Shown here piece after piece: positions 55,259 through 64,000 of a stretch of 64,000 nucleotides of DNA (its first letter is position 1; every line of letters starts with the position of its first letter). Both the position numbers and the translations under genes were made by a program. The notes beneath the pieces are model-generated. The model did not search any database and had not been told where the DNA came from. It saw nothing but the letters and a program-made list of their open reading frames with translations. This DNA is from Lysinibacillus parviboronicapiens. Its GTDB lineage: Bacteria; Bacillota; Bacilli; Bacillales_A; Planococcaceae. Location: NCBI RefSeq assembly GCF_003049575.1, contig NZ_PYWI01000001.1:248001-312000 (forward strand), given 5' to 3'.

Positions 55259-56242
55259 TTAGTCTATGCGGATACGTGGATCAACAATGCTCATAATAAT
55301 ATCAGACAGTAGACTACCTAATAATGTTAAGAAGCCAAAAAGCATAACTAGCGCAGTAATAACGCTATAATCTCGACTCATTACTGAGCTGACAAACAAA
55401 TTACCCATGCCCGGGAAACCGAAAATGGTTTCAATGAAGATAGCCCCGCCCAACAATCCGGTTATTGTAAACCCTAAAAATGCTGCAATGGGTAGCAACG
55501 AGTTACGGAAAATATGTCGAGTGTATACTTTACGCATAGGAATTCCTTTGCTACGCGCTGTTTTCACATAATCCTGAGTTTTTGAATCAATAATTTCGGA
55601 ACGCAAATATTGAATAATGCTTGTTGTACCTAAGATAGCATACGTTATAGCCGGTAATAGCAAGTGATATATCTTATTCCAATAATATGCTGTTGTGCCT
55701 GGTTCAAGTCCTACATCGACGGTCCCACTGGTTGGGAACCACATGAGTCGATAACCAAAAATGAATAAGAAAATTAGTGATAAAACGAATGTAGGAATGG
55801 CATAGCTGATAAAACTGTATAGTATAATGGATTTATCTAAAAATGATTCTTGGTAGCGTCCAGCCAGCATCCCTAGTGGAATTGCAATCAAATATACAAG
55901 GATTGCACTGAGTAGAGATAGCCAAAAAGTATTTAAGCCACGTTCACCAATCAATGTGGACACCGCAATTTTATATGTATAGCTCTGTCCAAAATCACCT
56001 TGTAGCGCATTCGTGATCCAATGGTAGTATTGAACATACCAAGGGTCATAGAAACCAGCTTGTATACGTAATTCCTCAATTCTTGAAGGATCTGTCTCAG
56101 GTGTAATCAGACCTGTAAACGGATCTCCTGGCATTTGCTTCGCCAAAATAAAAATAAAGAGACTTAACACAAACATTTGTGGAATCATCATCAACACACG
56201 TCTTAAAATTGTTTTCCACATACTATAAACCCTCCTGTTCAA
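55259..56242 (-). CDS. Peptide ABC transporter permease, OppB type (second system)
   Basis: Membrane subunit of 327 residues. Starts MNRRVYSMWKTILRRVLMMIPQ; the internal Met at residue 8 is a possible alternative start. It has LAKQMPGDPFTGL, EAA loop YVKTARSKGIPMRKVYTRHIFRNSLLP and IETIFGFPGMG. Overlaps the upstream ATPase gene by 20 bases if the first Met is used. Confidence 0.92.
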   Translation of the reverse strand: MNRRVYSMWKTILRRVLMMIPQMFVLSLFIFILAKQMPGDPFTGLITPETDPSRIEELRIQAGFYDPWYVQYYHWITNALQGDFGQSYTYKIAVSTLIGERGLNTFWLSLLSAILVYLIAIPLGMLAGRYQESFLDKSIILYSFISYAIPTFVLSLIFLFIFGYRLMWFPTSGTVDVGLEPGTTAYYWNKIYHLLLPAITYAILGTTSIIQYLRSEIIDSKTQDYVKTARSKGIPMRKVYTRHIFRNSLLPIAAFLGFTITGLLGGAIFIETIFGFPGMGNLFVSSVMSRDYSVITALVMLFGFLTLLGSLLSDIIMSIVDPRIRID

Positions 56243-57170
56243 TCTCAGACATTGCTACTCTATGTGTTTCTGAGATAGATTTTAAGGGGTATACTTTCCC
56301 GTGCTCATCATAATATTTATGTTGTTCTTCATGATACTTCACTTCGACATCTTGGCGTTGTATTTTTCGCTCCATGCGAGTCTCAGGTTCAATATTCGGA
56401 ATAGCTGACAATAAGCGATTTGTATAAATATGCTGTGGGTTCACGTAAATATCATTTCTAGTACCCGTTTCGACAAAGCGTCCCTTATACATAATAGATA
56501 TGTGATCACACATATGTTTAACAACGCCTAAATCATGCGAAATGAATAAATAGCTAAGTCCAAATTCACTTTGAATATCTTTCATAAAATTAAGTACCTG
56601 TGCTTGTACTGACAAATCGAGTGCTGATACAGGCTCATCAGCAATAATCATTTTGGGATTACATGCAACAGCACGCGCAATACCAAGTCGCTGCTTTTGA
56701 CCTCCAGAAAATTCATGAGGATATTTTAAAAGTACGTCCTCTGACATACCAACAATCGCTAATAGTTCTTTAATCCGCTTGCGCTCCTCCTGGTCGCTAA
56801 GCTTCATAAAGTTTCGAATTGGCTCGGCTAATATATCAAGTACCCGCTTTCTAGGATTCATGCTTGAATGAGAATCTTGGAAAATCATTTGGATATCTCG
56901 GTTATACGCTGAATTACGTTTTCGGCGCTGATTCGTTACGTTGTCTCCTTCATAGATGATTTGACCCGATGTTACTTTTTCTAAACCGATAATTGCCTTA
57001 CCAGTTGTAGACTTACCAGAGCCCGATTCACCCACTAATCCATATGTTTTTCCTTTTTCAAATTCCATCGTAACACCATCAACTGCATATACTTTATCGG
57101 TAATTGTATTAAAAAAACCCCCACGTATTGGATAATGTACGTTCAAATCTTTAATTTGCATAAAACTCAT
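56223..57170 (-). CDS. Peptide ABC transporter ATP-binding protein, OppF type (second system)
   Basis: ATPase of 315 residues. Walker [11 protein letters not shown] loop MIFQDSHSSMNP, signature FSGGQKQR, Walker B MIIADEPVSALD, switch FISHDLGVV. Overlaps the preceding OppD-type gene by four bases. Confidence 0.93.
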   Translation of the reverse strand: MSFMQIKDLNVHYPIRGGFFNTITDKVYAVDGVTMEFEKGKTYGLVGESGSGKSTTGKAIIGLEKVTSGQIIYEGDNVTNQRRKRNSAYNRDIQMIFQDSHSSMNPRKRVLDILAEPIRNFMKLSDQEERKRIKELLAIVGMSEDVLLKYPHEFSGGQKQRLGIARAVACNPKMIIADEPVSALDLSVQAQVLNFMKDIQSEFGLSYLFISHDLGVVKHMCDHISIMYKGRFVETGTRNDIYVNPQHIYTNRLLSAIPNIEPETRMERKIQRQDVEVKYHEEQHKYYDEHGKVYPLKSISETHRVAMSEIEQEGL

Positions 57171-58180
57171 ACAGTCCCGCCTCCTTCTTCACCTTCGAAA
57201 TGAAAGTGTTTCCAGCAGGTACATCTTACAAAATGTCCTGGTGCAATTTCATGTAATTGTGGTTTTTTTTCATGTAAAGATTCATTAATCCATGGAATAC
57301 GAGCTGAAAATCGACACCCTTCACGCGGCAAATTCATGAGTGATGGTACCATACCATGAATAACCTCTAGCTTGTCATTTTCATCATGCGTTTGCGGAAT
57401 AGAATTTAAAAGCGAACGTGTATAAGGATGTTTAGCATTTCTAAACAACTCTTGGACAGGCGCTTCTTCAATTACTTGTCCTGCATACATCACAGCTACT
57501 CGGTCTGCCACTTCTGCTACCACACCCAAATCGTGGGTAATTAAGATAATACCTGCTTCAGTTTCGGACTGTAACGATTTTAATAAGTCTAATATTTGAG
57601 CTTGTATCGTCACGTCTAGAGCTGTCGTCGGTTCATCTGCAATAATGATCGACGGCTTACCAGATAATGCAATAGCAATCATGACTCGCTGTCGCATCCC
57701 GCCGGACAATTGATGTGGAAATTGTCTTGCTACTCGATTCGGATTAGAAATGCCCACTTGATTTAGAAGCTCTAATACACGCTCTTCACGTTGTTGTTTT
57801 GTTAGCTTTGTGTGATAAAGAAGACCTTCAGCAATTTGTTCACCAATACGCATTAATGGGTTTAAAGCCGAGAGAGGATCTTGGAAAATGAATCCGATAT
57901 CATTACCACGTAAACGATTAAACTGTTCTTCACTTAATTGTGTTAAATTTTGATTATTATAAAGAATTTCTCCCGTAACTTTTGTATTGATTTCATTGTG
58001 CAAACCTACAATCGTCGTTGCTAATGTACTTTTACCACATCCAGATTCACCAACAATTGCTAAAACTTCATTTTTTCGAAGCGACAGCGAGACTTCTTCT
58101 ACAGCAGCGTGATATTCGTCTTTAATACGAAAACTCGTAGTTAAATTTCTAATTGTTAATAAGTCCTTCGCTGTATTCAA
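57167..58180 (-). CDS. Peptide ABC transporter ATP-binding protein, OppD type (second system)
   Basis: ATPase of 337 residues, first gene of the operon. Walker A GESGCGKST, Q loop FIFQDPLSALNP, signature LSGGMRQR, Walker [21 protein letters not shown]. The C-terminal domain keeps the GCRFSARIPW and FVRCTCWKH cysteines usual in OppD/DppD, unlike OppD at 45,668. Confidence 0.93.
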   Translation of the reverse strand: MNTAKDLLTIRNLTTSFRIKDEYHAAVEEVSLSLRKNEVLAIVGESGCGKSTLATTIVGLHNEINTKVTGEILYNNQNLTQLSEEQFNRLRGNDIGFIFQDPLSALNPLMRIGEQIAEGLLYHTKLTKQQREERVLELLNQVGISNPNRVARQFPHQLSGGMRQRVMIAIALSGKPSIIIADEPTTALDVTIQAQILDLLKSLQSETEAGIILITHDLGVVAEVADRVAVMYAGQVIEEAPVQELFRNAKHPYTRSLLNSIPQTHDENDKLEVIHGMVPSLMNLPREGCRFSARIPWINESLHEKKPQLHEIAPGHFVRCTCWKHFHFEGEEGGGTV

Positions 58181-58200
58181 ACAACCTCTCCCCCTATTTC

Positions 58201-58215
58201 AATATTCTGAAAAAT
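58201..58215 (-). promoter_or_regulatory. Candidate CodY box upstream of the second importer
   Basis: AATATTCTGAAAAAT matches the palindromic CodY consensus AATTTTCWGAAAATT with two mismatches, 20 bases from the start of the OppD-type gene. CodY control of peptide importers is common in Bacillales; binding here is inferred. Confidence 0.45.
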
Positions 58216-59035
58216 AATTACGTGTAGTCCTAATCTTATTTTAGAATTATATTAACAAAAAAAATTATTAACCTCCTTTATTGTATTTGTTAACAAATTA
58301 ATAATCTCTTCATTGCTCTTAATGTAAAAACAGCCATTTAATTACTGAAAGAATTATCTGACAATTAATTGTAGTTTTATTTTATCTAGAAATAATGCAT
58401 TAAATCAAGTATATTTTTCAAATTATTACAATAAAAAATAAAATCCTACCATACATCTATTTAAAAAGAATTTCTAATTTTATATTAAAATGCTGTTAAT
58501 TTTTTATCTTCATTTTTATCACTTTTCTAAAATGATAATATTTTGTTATTTCAAAATAATAAAATACAAAGTAAATAACTAAAATTTTCAGTACAATTAG
58601 TTACCTTCTTACTATACCCATCATTATTTTGTGTATTTAAAAGTGTAAAAACTAATATTTCTATATTTACTAATAGTTCGATTTGCAAGCAATTGTTATT
58701 AATATATAATTTACTCAATTAATGTGTTACTAATTCAAATCATATTTTTCTACTCTATGAAAATTTTTACTTATTAATTAATCATACATACTTCTCCTCT
58801 CATTTATTTTATGCGTTTGCACAATATTTATTCCAAAAATTTCTATAAAAATATGTAATGGCTACATATATATAATTTCTTCAATAACTTATGAAGGTTT
58901 TAATAATTGAAATTGAATTTCTTTAATTTATTTATGAAATAAGAAATTAGAGCATGGAAAATTAAAATCTCTTCCCTACTTATATTTGTATTAATCTATA
59001 ATAATTCAAAATAAGGGGGCTATCATTTTGATTAA
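58216..59035. other. Very AT-rich non-coding gap
   Basis: About 820 bases without a credible gene on either strand. It includes an isolated Shine-Dalgarno-like AAAGGAGG (minus strand, about 58,270-58,280) with no open frame behind it. Extreme A/T content suggests decayed or acquired DNA, or a long regulatory region. Confidence 0.5.
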
Positions 59036-59089
59036 AAGGTTCTCACTGAGGTAGAATCAAAATATACCCAATAAAAGGGAGTGAAAAAT

Positions 59090-59878
59090 GTGGTCAATAT
59101 TATAGATACTTGGTTTACTGTAAAAGAAATTGACAAAAATACATTTGCAATAAGTGAATATGGGCATTGGGAAAAAGTCCATTCATTTTTGTTAATTGGA
59201 GAAGAGAAGTCAGTTTTAATTGATACTGGATTAGGCATTGATAATATAAAAAGGATTAGCAATCAATTAACATCATTGCCTATAATCGTCCTAACGACAC
59301 ATGTTCATTGGGATCATATTGGTAGTCATGGGGAGTTTGAAAATATTTATGTGCACCAAGAAGAAGTAGATTGGCTGAGAAATGGTATAAAAAAATTATC
59401 TATTGCGCAAATAAGAAAAGATATAAGTCGCGATATTACACTACCAACTCCTGAAACATTTAACCCGGAAACATATCTACCATTTCAAGGACACCCCACA
59501 GGTATCTTACAGGATGGGGATATGATTGATATTGGAGACAGAAAATTAACGATCTTTCATACGCCCGGACACTCGCCAGGGCATATTTCTATTTGGGATA
59601 GAAAAAATGGCTATTTATTTACTGGTGATTTACTTTACGATAAAACACCTATTTATGCTTTTTTTCCAACAACTAATCCAGTTGATTTAGTTAATTCCTT
59701 AGAAAAAATATCGAATATTCCGAATATAAATCGCGTATTTGGCTCACATAATACATTGGGACTTGATTCTGCCATTTTAATAGAAGTAAAAAATGCAGTT
59801 GAAACATTAAGAAAGAACGACCTTGTTAAATTTGGGACAGGAATTCATAAATTTAAAGGATTCAGTGTACAGTTTTAA
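59090..59878 (+). CDS. Metallo-beta-lactamase-fold hydrolase
   Basis: MBL-fold metalloenzyme of 262 residues, substrate unknown. The zinc motif HVHWDHIGSHGEF (HxHxDH) is near residue 72, FHTPGHSPGHISIW near 160 and FTGDLLYDK near 182, with a late His in VFGSHNTLG. No signal peptide, so cytoplasmic. The GTG at 59090 is preferred because the earlier in-frame GTG at 59081 overlaps the AAAAGGGAGTGA ribosome binding site. It stands alone between two minus-strand operons. Confidence 0.85.
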   Translation: MVNIIDTWFTVKEIDKNTFAISEYGHWEKVHSFLLIGEEKSVLIDTGLGIDNIKRISNQLTSLPIIVLTTHVHWDHIGSHGEFENIYVHQEEVDWLRNGIKKLSIAQIRKDISRDITLPTPETFNPETYLPFQGHPTGILQDGDMIDIGDRKLTIFHTPGHSPGHISIWDRKNGYLFTGDLLYDKTPIYAFFPTTNPVDLVNSLEKISNIPNINRVFGSHNTLGLDSAILIEVKNAVETLRKNDLVKFGTGIHKFKGFSVQF

Positions 59879-59928
59879 TGAAAATTTTTAAACTGTGTTG
59901 AAGCGAGGACGATTCGTTCATAACTACA

Positions 59929-59968
59929 AAAGCGTGGTACAAAAACAACTGTTTTCGTACCACGCTTT
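59929..59968. terminator. Bidirectional terminator between the MBL gene and pyrE
   Basis: Stem AAAGCGTGGTAC / GTACCACGCTTT with a 16-base loop and A/T tracts on both sides. Confidence 0.85.
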
Positions 59969-60064
59969 ATTAAGCAATTTTTATTCACTTATTTGCTGTA
60001 ATTTATTTCTCCATCCAAAACTATCTGATATTTTTATTCTTAAATAGAGAATCAGGTTTCAGGT

Positions 60065-60697
60065 TTATAGTTCCCCTGCTTTTAATTTCGCGTGCCAGTC
60101 TTTTAAGAATGGAATATCTTCTTCTTTAATAGCGCCTGATTCGTTTGCTGCTTCAATTAAATAATCGAAGTTTGTTAATGATACATATTGAATCCCTGCT
60201 TCATCAAAGGCTTGCTCAGCACGTGGTAGATTGTAAGTGTAGACACAAACAACGCCTAATACTTCACAACCTGCTGCACGTAAAGCTTCAACTGCTGTAA
60301 TCGAGGAACCACCTGTCGAAACAATATCTTCGACAACTATAACTTTTTGACCTGTAGCGTATTTACCTTCGATTTGGTTGCCACGACCATGCTCCTTTGC
60401 TTTAGAGCGCACGTAGACCATTGGCAAGTCTAAAATATCACTTACCCATGCTGCATGTGGGATACCAGCTGTTGCTGTGCCCGCTACAACTTCTGTTCCT
60501 GCAAAATTTTCTTTAATTAGCGATGCAAGACCATTTGCTAACTGCTTACGGATGACAGGATCAGAGATTGTAAGACGTGTATCACAGTAAATCGGTGATT
60601 TAATGCCTGATGCCCATGTGAATAACTCTGTTGGATTTAATTCGACCGCGCCTACCTTCAACATGGCGTGTGCGATTTCGTTTTGTAATGTTGTCAT
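60065..60697 (-). CDS. pyrE: Orotate phosphoribosyltransferase
   Basis: Joins orotate to PRPP to form OMP. The 210-residue protein from MTTLQNEIAHAML has the PRPP loop VIVVEDIVSTGGSSI, and YVRSKAKEHGRGNQIEG in the flexible catalytic loop. The ATG at 60697, behind GGGAGGCATAAAT, is preferred to 60712 by spacing and family length. Last gene of the pyr operon. Confidence 0.97.
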   Translation of the reverse strand: MTTLQNEIAHAMLKVGAVELNPTELFTWASGIKSPIYCDTRLTISDPVIRKQLANGLASLIKENFAGTEVVAGTATAGIPHAAWVSDILDLPMVYVRSKAKEHGRGNQIEGKYATGQKVIVVEDIVSTGGSSITAVEALRAAGCEVLGVVCVYTYNLPRAEQAFDEAGIQYVSLTNFDYLIEAANESGAIKEEDIPFLKDWHAKLKAGEL

Positions 60698-60699
60698 AT

Positions 60700-61403
60700 T
60701 TATGCCTCCCATAATTCGCTTACGATTTTATATGCTGCCACTGGATCTTGTGCCCCTGTTACGGCACGACCGACTACGATTAATGATGATCCATCATGTT
60801 TTGCACCATATGGTGTAGCGATGCGTTTTTGATCATGGGCATCACCACCTGCTAAACGAATACCAGGTGTAACACGTAAGAAATTTTCACCACAAGTTTC
60901 TGCAATCGCTTTTGCTTCATGCACCGAGCAGACAACGCCATTTAAACCAGCTTGTTGCGTCAATCTTGCATAGTGTAATACGGATTCCTGTAGTGATAAA
61001 GCAATTTTTTGCTCTGTCTGCATTTGCTCTTCAGTTGTCGATGTAAGTTGTGTCACTGCAATTAATGCCGCGCGTTCACGTCCTACTGGTGTACCCGCTT
61101 CAAGACCTTCAATGGCAGCTTCCATCATGGGACGCCCACCTGCAGCATGGACATTTACTAAATCTACACCTAGTTTCGCTAAACCCTTCATCGCAGAGCC
61201 AACTGTGTTTGGAATATCATGGAGCTTTAAATCCAAGAAAATATCATGTCCTAATGCCTTCACTTTTCGCACAATATCTGGACCTTCCTGCATATATAAT
61301 TCCATGCCAATTTTCACGAAAAGTGGCTCATTAAAATGTTTTAAAAACTTGAAAACTTCTGCTTCCCCTGGAAAATCAAGTGCAAGTATTGGTTTGTTAT
61401 TCA

Positions 61404-61404
<1 letters not shown>
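60700..61404 (-). CDS. pyrF: Orotidine 5'-phosphate decarboxylase
   Basis: Decarboxylates OMP to UMP. The 234-residue TIM barrel has ALDFPGEAE, the catalytic [11 protein letters not shown] (Lys-Asp network), VNVHAAGG and [12 protein letters not shown]. Its start touches the pyrD stop. Confidence 0.97.
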
Positions 61405-63085
<1,681 letters not shown>

Positions 63086-63086
63086 A

Positions 63087-64000
63087 TTAGTGTACTACCT
63101 CCGCTTTTGGCATTTGTTCTGCTGTGAATGTCATCGATTCGATAACACGCAGCATTGCTTCTGCTGTATCGAGTGAAGTTAAGCAAGGTACGCCGTTTTC
63201 TACAGACTCACGACGGATACGAAAGCCATCACGGGCAGGTTGCTTACCTTTTGTTAATGTGTTTACGACTAACTGTGCTTCACCATTTTGAATTAAATCT
63301 AGTAAAGTTTGTCCTTTTGCACCGATTTTACCAACTACATCCGTACGCACACCAGCTGCTTCAAAGCTTAGTGCTGTACCTTCTGTTGCCACGATGCGGT
63401 AACCTACTGTTGAGAAACGTTTTGCCAGTGCAATTGCTTCATCTTTATCTTTGTCGGACACTGTGAATAATACGGTGCCTTCTGTACGAATCTCCATACC
63501 AGCAGCAACTAAGCCTTTATAAAGAGCTTTTTCTAATGTTGCATCTTTGCCCATTACTTCCCCTGTTGATTTCATTTCAGGGCCTAATGTAATGTCAACG
63601 CGGCGTAATTTTGCGAATGAGAATACTGGTACTTTCACAAATACACCTTTTTGCTCAGCCGCTAAGCCTGTTGGGTAGCCTTGTTCCACGATGGATTTAC
63701 CAAGAATCGCTTTAGTGGCAATATTGGCCATTGGAATATTTGTAATTTTACTTAAGAATGGGACTGTACGAGATGAACGTGGGTTAACCTCGATTACGAA
63801 CACTTCCCCTTGTGAAATGACATATTGTATATTCATTAAACCTACAATGCCCAGACCTTTAGCTAGACGTGTTGTATAATCCACTAATGTATCTTTTTGT
63901 GCCTGTGTTAATTTTTGTGGTGGATAGACAGAAATCGAGTCACCCGAGTGAACCCCTGCACGTTCGATATGCTCCATAATCCCCGGAATTAACACATTTT
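63087..64000 (-). CDS. carB: Carbamoyl-phosphate synthase large subunit (partial, N-terminal part outside window)
   Basis: The C-terminal third of CarB, making carbamoyl phosphate for pyrimidines. Visible are the end of the second ATP-grasp domain ([21 protein letters not shown] and [29 protein letters not shown]) and the C-terminal allosteric MGS-like domain ([25 protein letters not shown]). The reading frame is open to the right edge; about 760 N-terminal residues lie outside. One base precedes pyrK. Confidence 0.97.
   Translation of the reverse strand, partial: NVLIPGIMEHIERAGVHSGDSISVYPPQKLTQAQKDTLVDYTTRLAKGLGIVGLMNIQYVISQGEVFVIEVNPRSSRTVPFLSKITNIPMANIATKAILGKSIVEQGYPTGLAAEQKGVFVKVPVFSFAKLRRVDITLGPEMKSTGEVMGKDATLEKALYKGLVAAGMEIRTEGTVLFTVSDKDKDEAIALAKRFSTVGYRIVATEGTALSFEAAGVRTDVVGKIGAKGQTLLDLIQNGEAQLVVNTLTKGKQPARDGFRIRRESVENGVPCLTSLDTAEAMLRVIESMTFTAEQMPKAEVVH

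Overview
The window comes from a low-GC, endospore-forming member of the Bacillales, most like Lysinibacillus or a related Planococcaceae genus. The gene order priA-def-fmt-rsmB-rlmN-prpC-prkC-rsgA-rpe-thiN-spoVM / rpmB / yloU-fakA-sdaAB-sdaAA-recG-fapR-plsX-fabD-fabG-acpP-rnc-smc is the classic Bacillus chromosomal backbone. Shine-Dalgarno sequences are strong, and a SpoVM-like peptide is present. The genus is an inference from gene content, not from a search.

Layout. (1) 1-7,740, minus strand: lipid synthesis and chromosome operon fapR-plsX-fabD-fabG-acpP-rnc-smc (smc runs off the left edge), driven by a promoter with a FapR box. (2) 7,796-13,787, minus: recG, L-serine dehydratase sdaAA/sdaAB, fakA and yloU. 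(3) 13,850-21,810: an accessory insertion between yloU and rpmB. It holds an IclR-controlled methylarginine/arginine catabolic operon (two amidinohydrolase-fold enzymes, a RocE-type permease, a RocB-type M20 protein), a GNAT acetyltransferase and a frameshifted AraC regulator. (4) 22,265-37,142: rpmB (+), then on the minus strand spoVM-thiN-rpe-rsgA-prkC-prpC-rlmN-rsmB-fmt-def-priA-coaBC-rpoZ-gmk-yicC. (5) 37,230-41,333, plus: rqcH (fbpA) with a long structured leader, and a chemoreceptor. (6) 41,997-47,642, plus: oligopeptide ABC importer oppABCDF. (7) 47,848-51,917, minus: a compact peptide-modification cluster of three intact and one dead copy of a 21-residue peptide gene, a membrane M50 protease with a PqqD-like recognition domain, a 33-residue membrane peptide, a DUF2785-like protein and a ThiF-like E1 enzyme. 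(8) 52,010-52,360: a decayed oppD/oppF relic. (9) 52,497-58,180, minus: a second oligopeptide importer in DFBCA order. (10) a metallo-beta-lactamase-fold hydrolase (+), and the end of the pyr operon, carB(partial)-pyrK-pyrD-pyrF-pyrE (minus).

The part most likely to be new is region 7. The three peptides start MAKIKVK and end GLPANRATT. They differ almost only at synonymous sites, each has a perfect ribosome binding site, and they sit behind a clear sigma-A promoter. Downstream lie two proteins with RiPP-recognition-like N-termini. The cluster resembles a ribosomally synthesised, post-translationally modified peptide (RiPP) system, distantly recalling the microcin C and pantocin logic (ThiF-family enzyme acting on a very short peptide). 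It matches no RiPP class I can name, and it is wedged between two peptide importers and their pseudogene debris.

Other points worth a look: a two-copy structured intergenic repeat (3,889-4,100 and 37,230-37,420) whose stems differ by compensatory changes; a CoaBC whose CoaB half has lost its hallmark residues; a tandem-palindrome IclR operator; and the absence of remA from between yicC and gmk.
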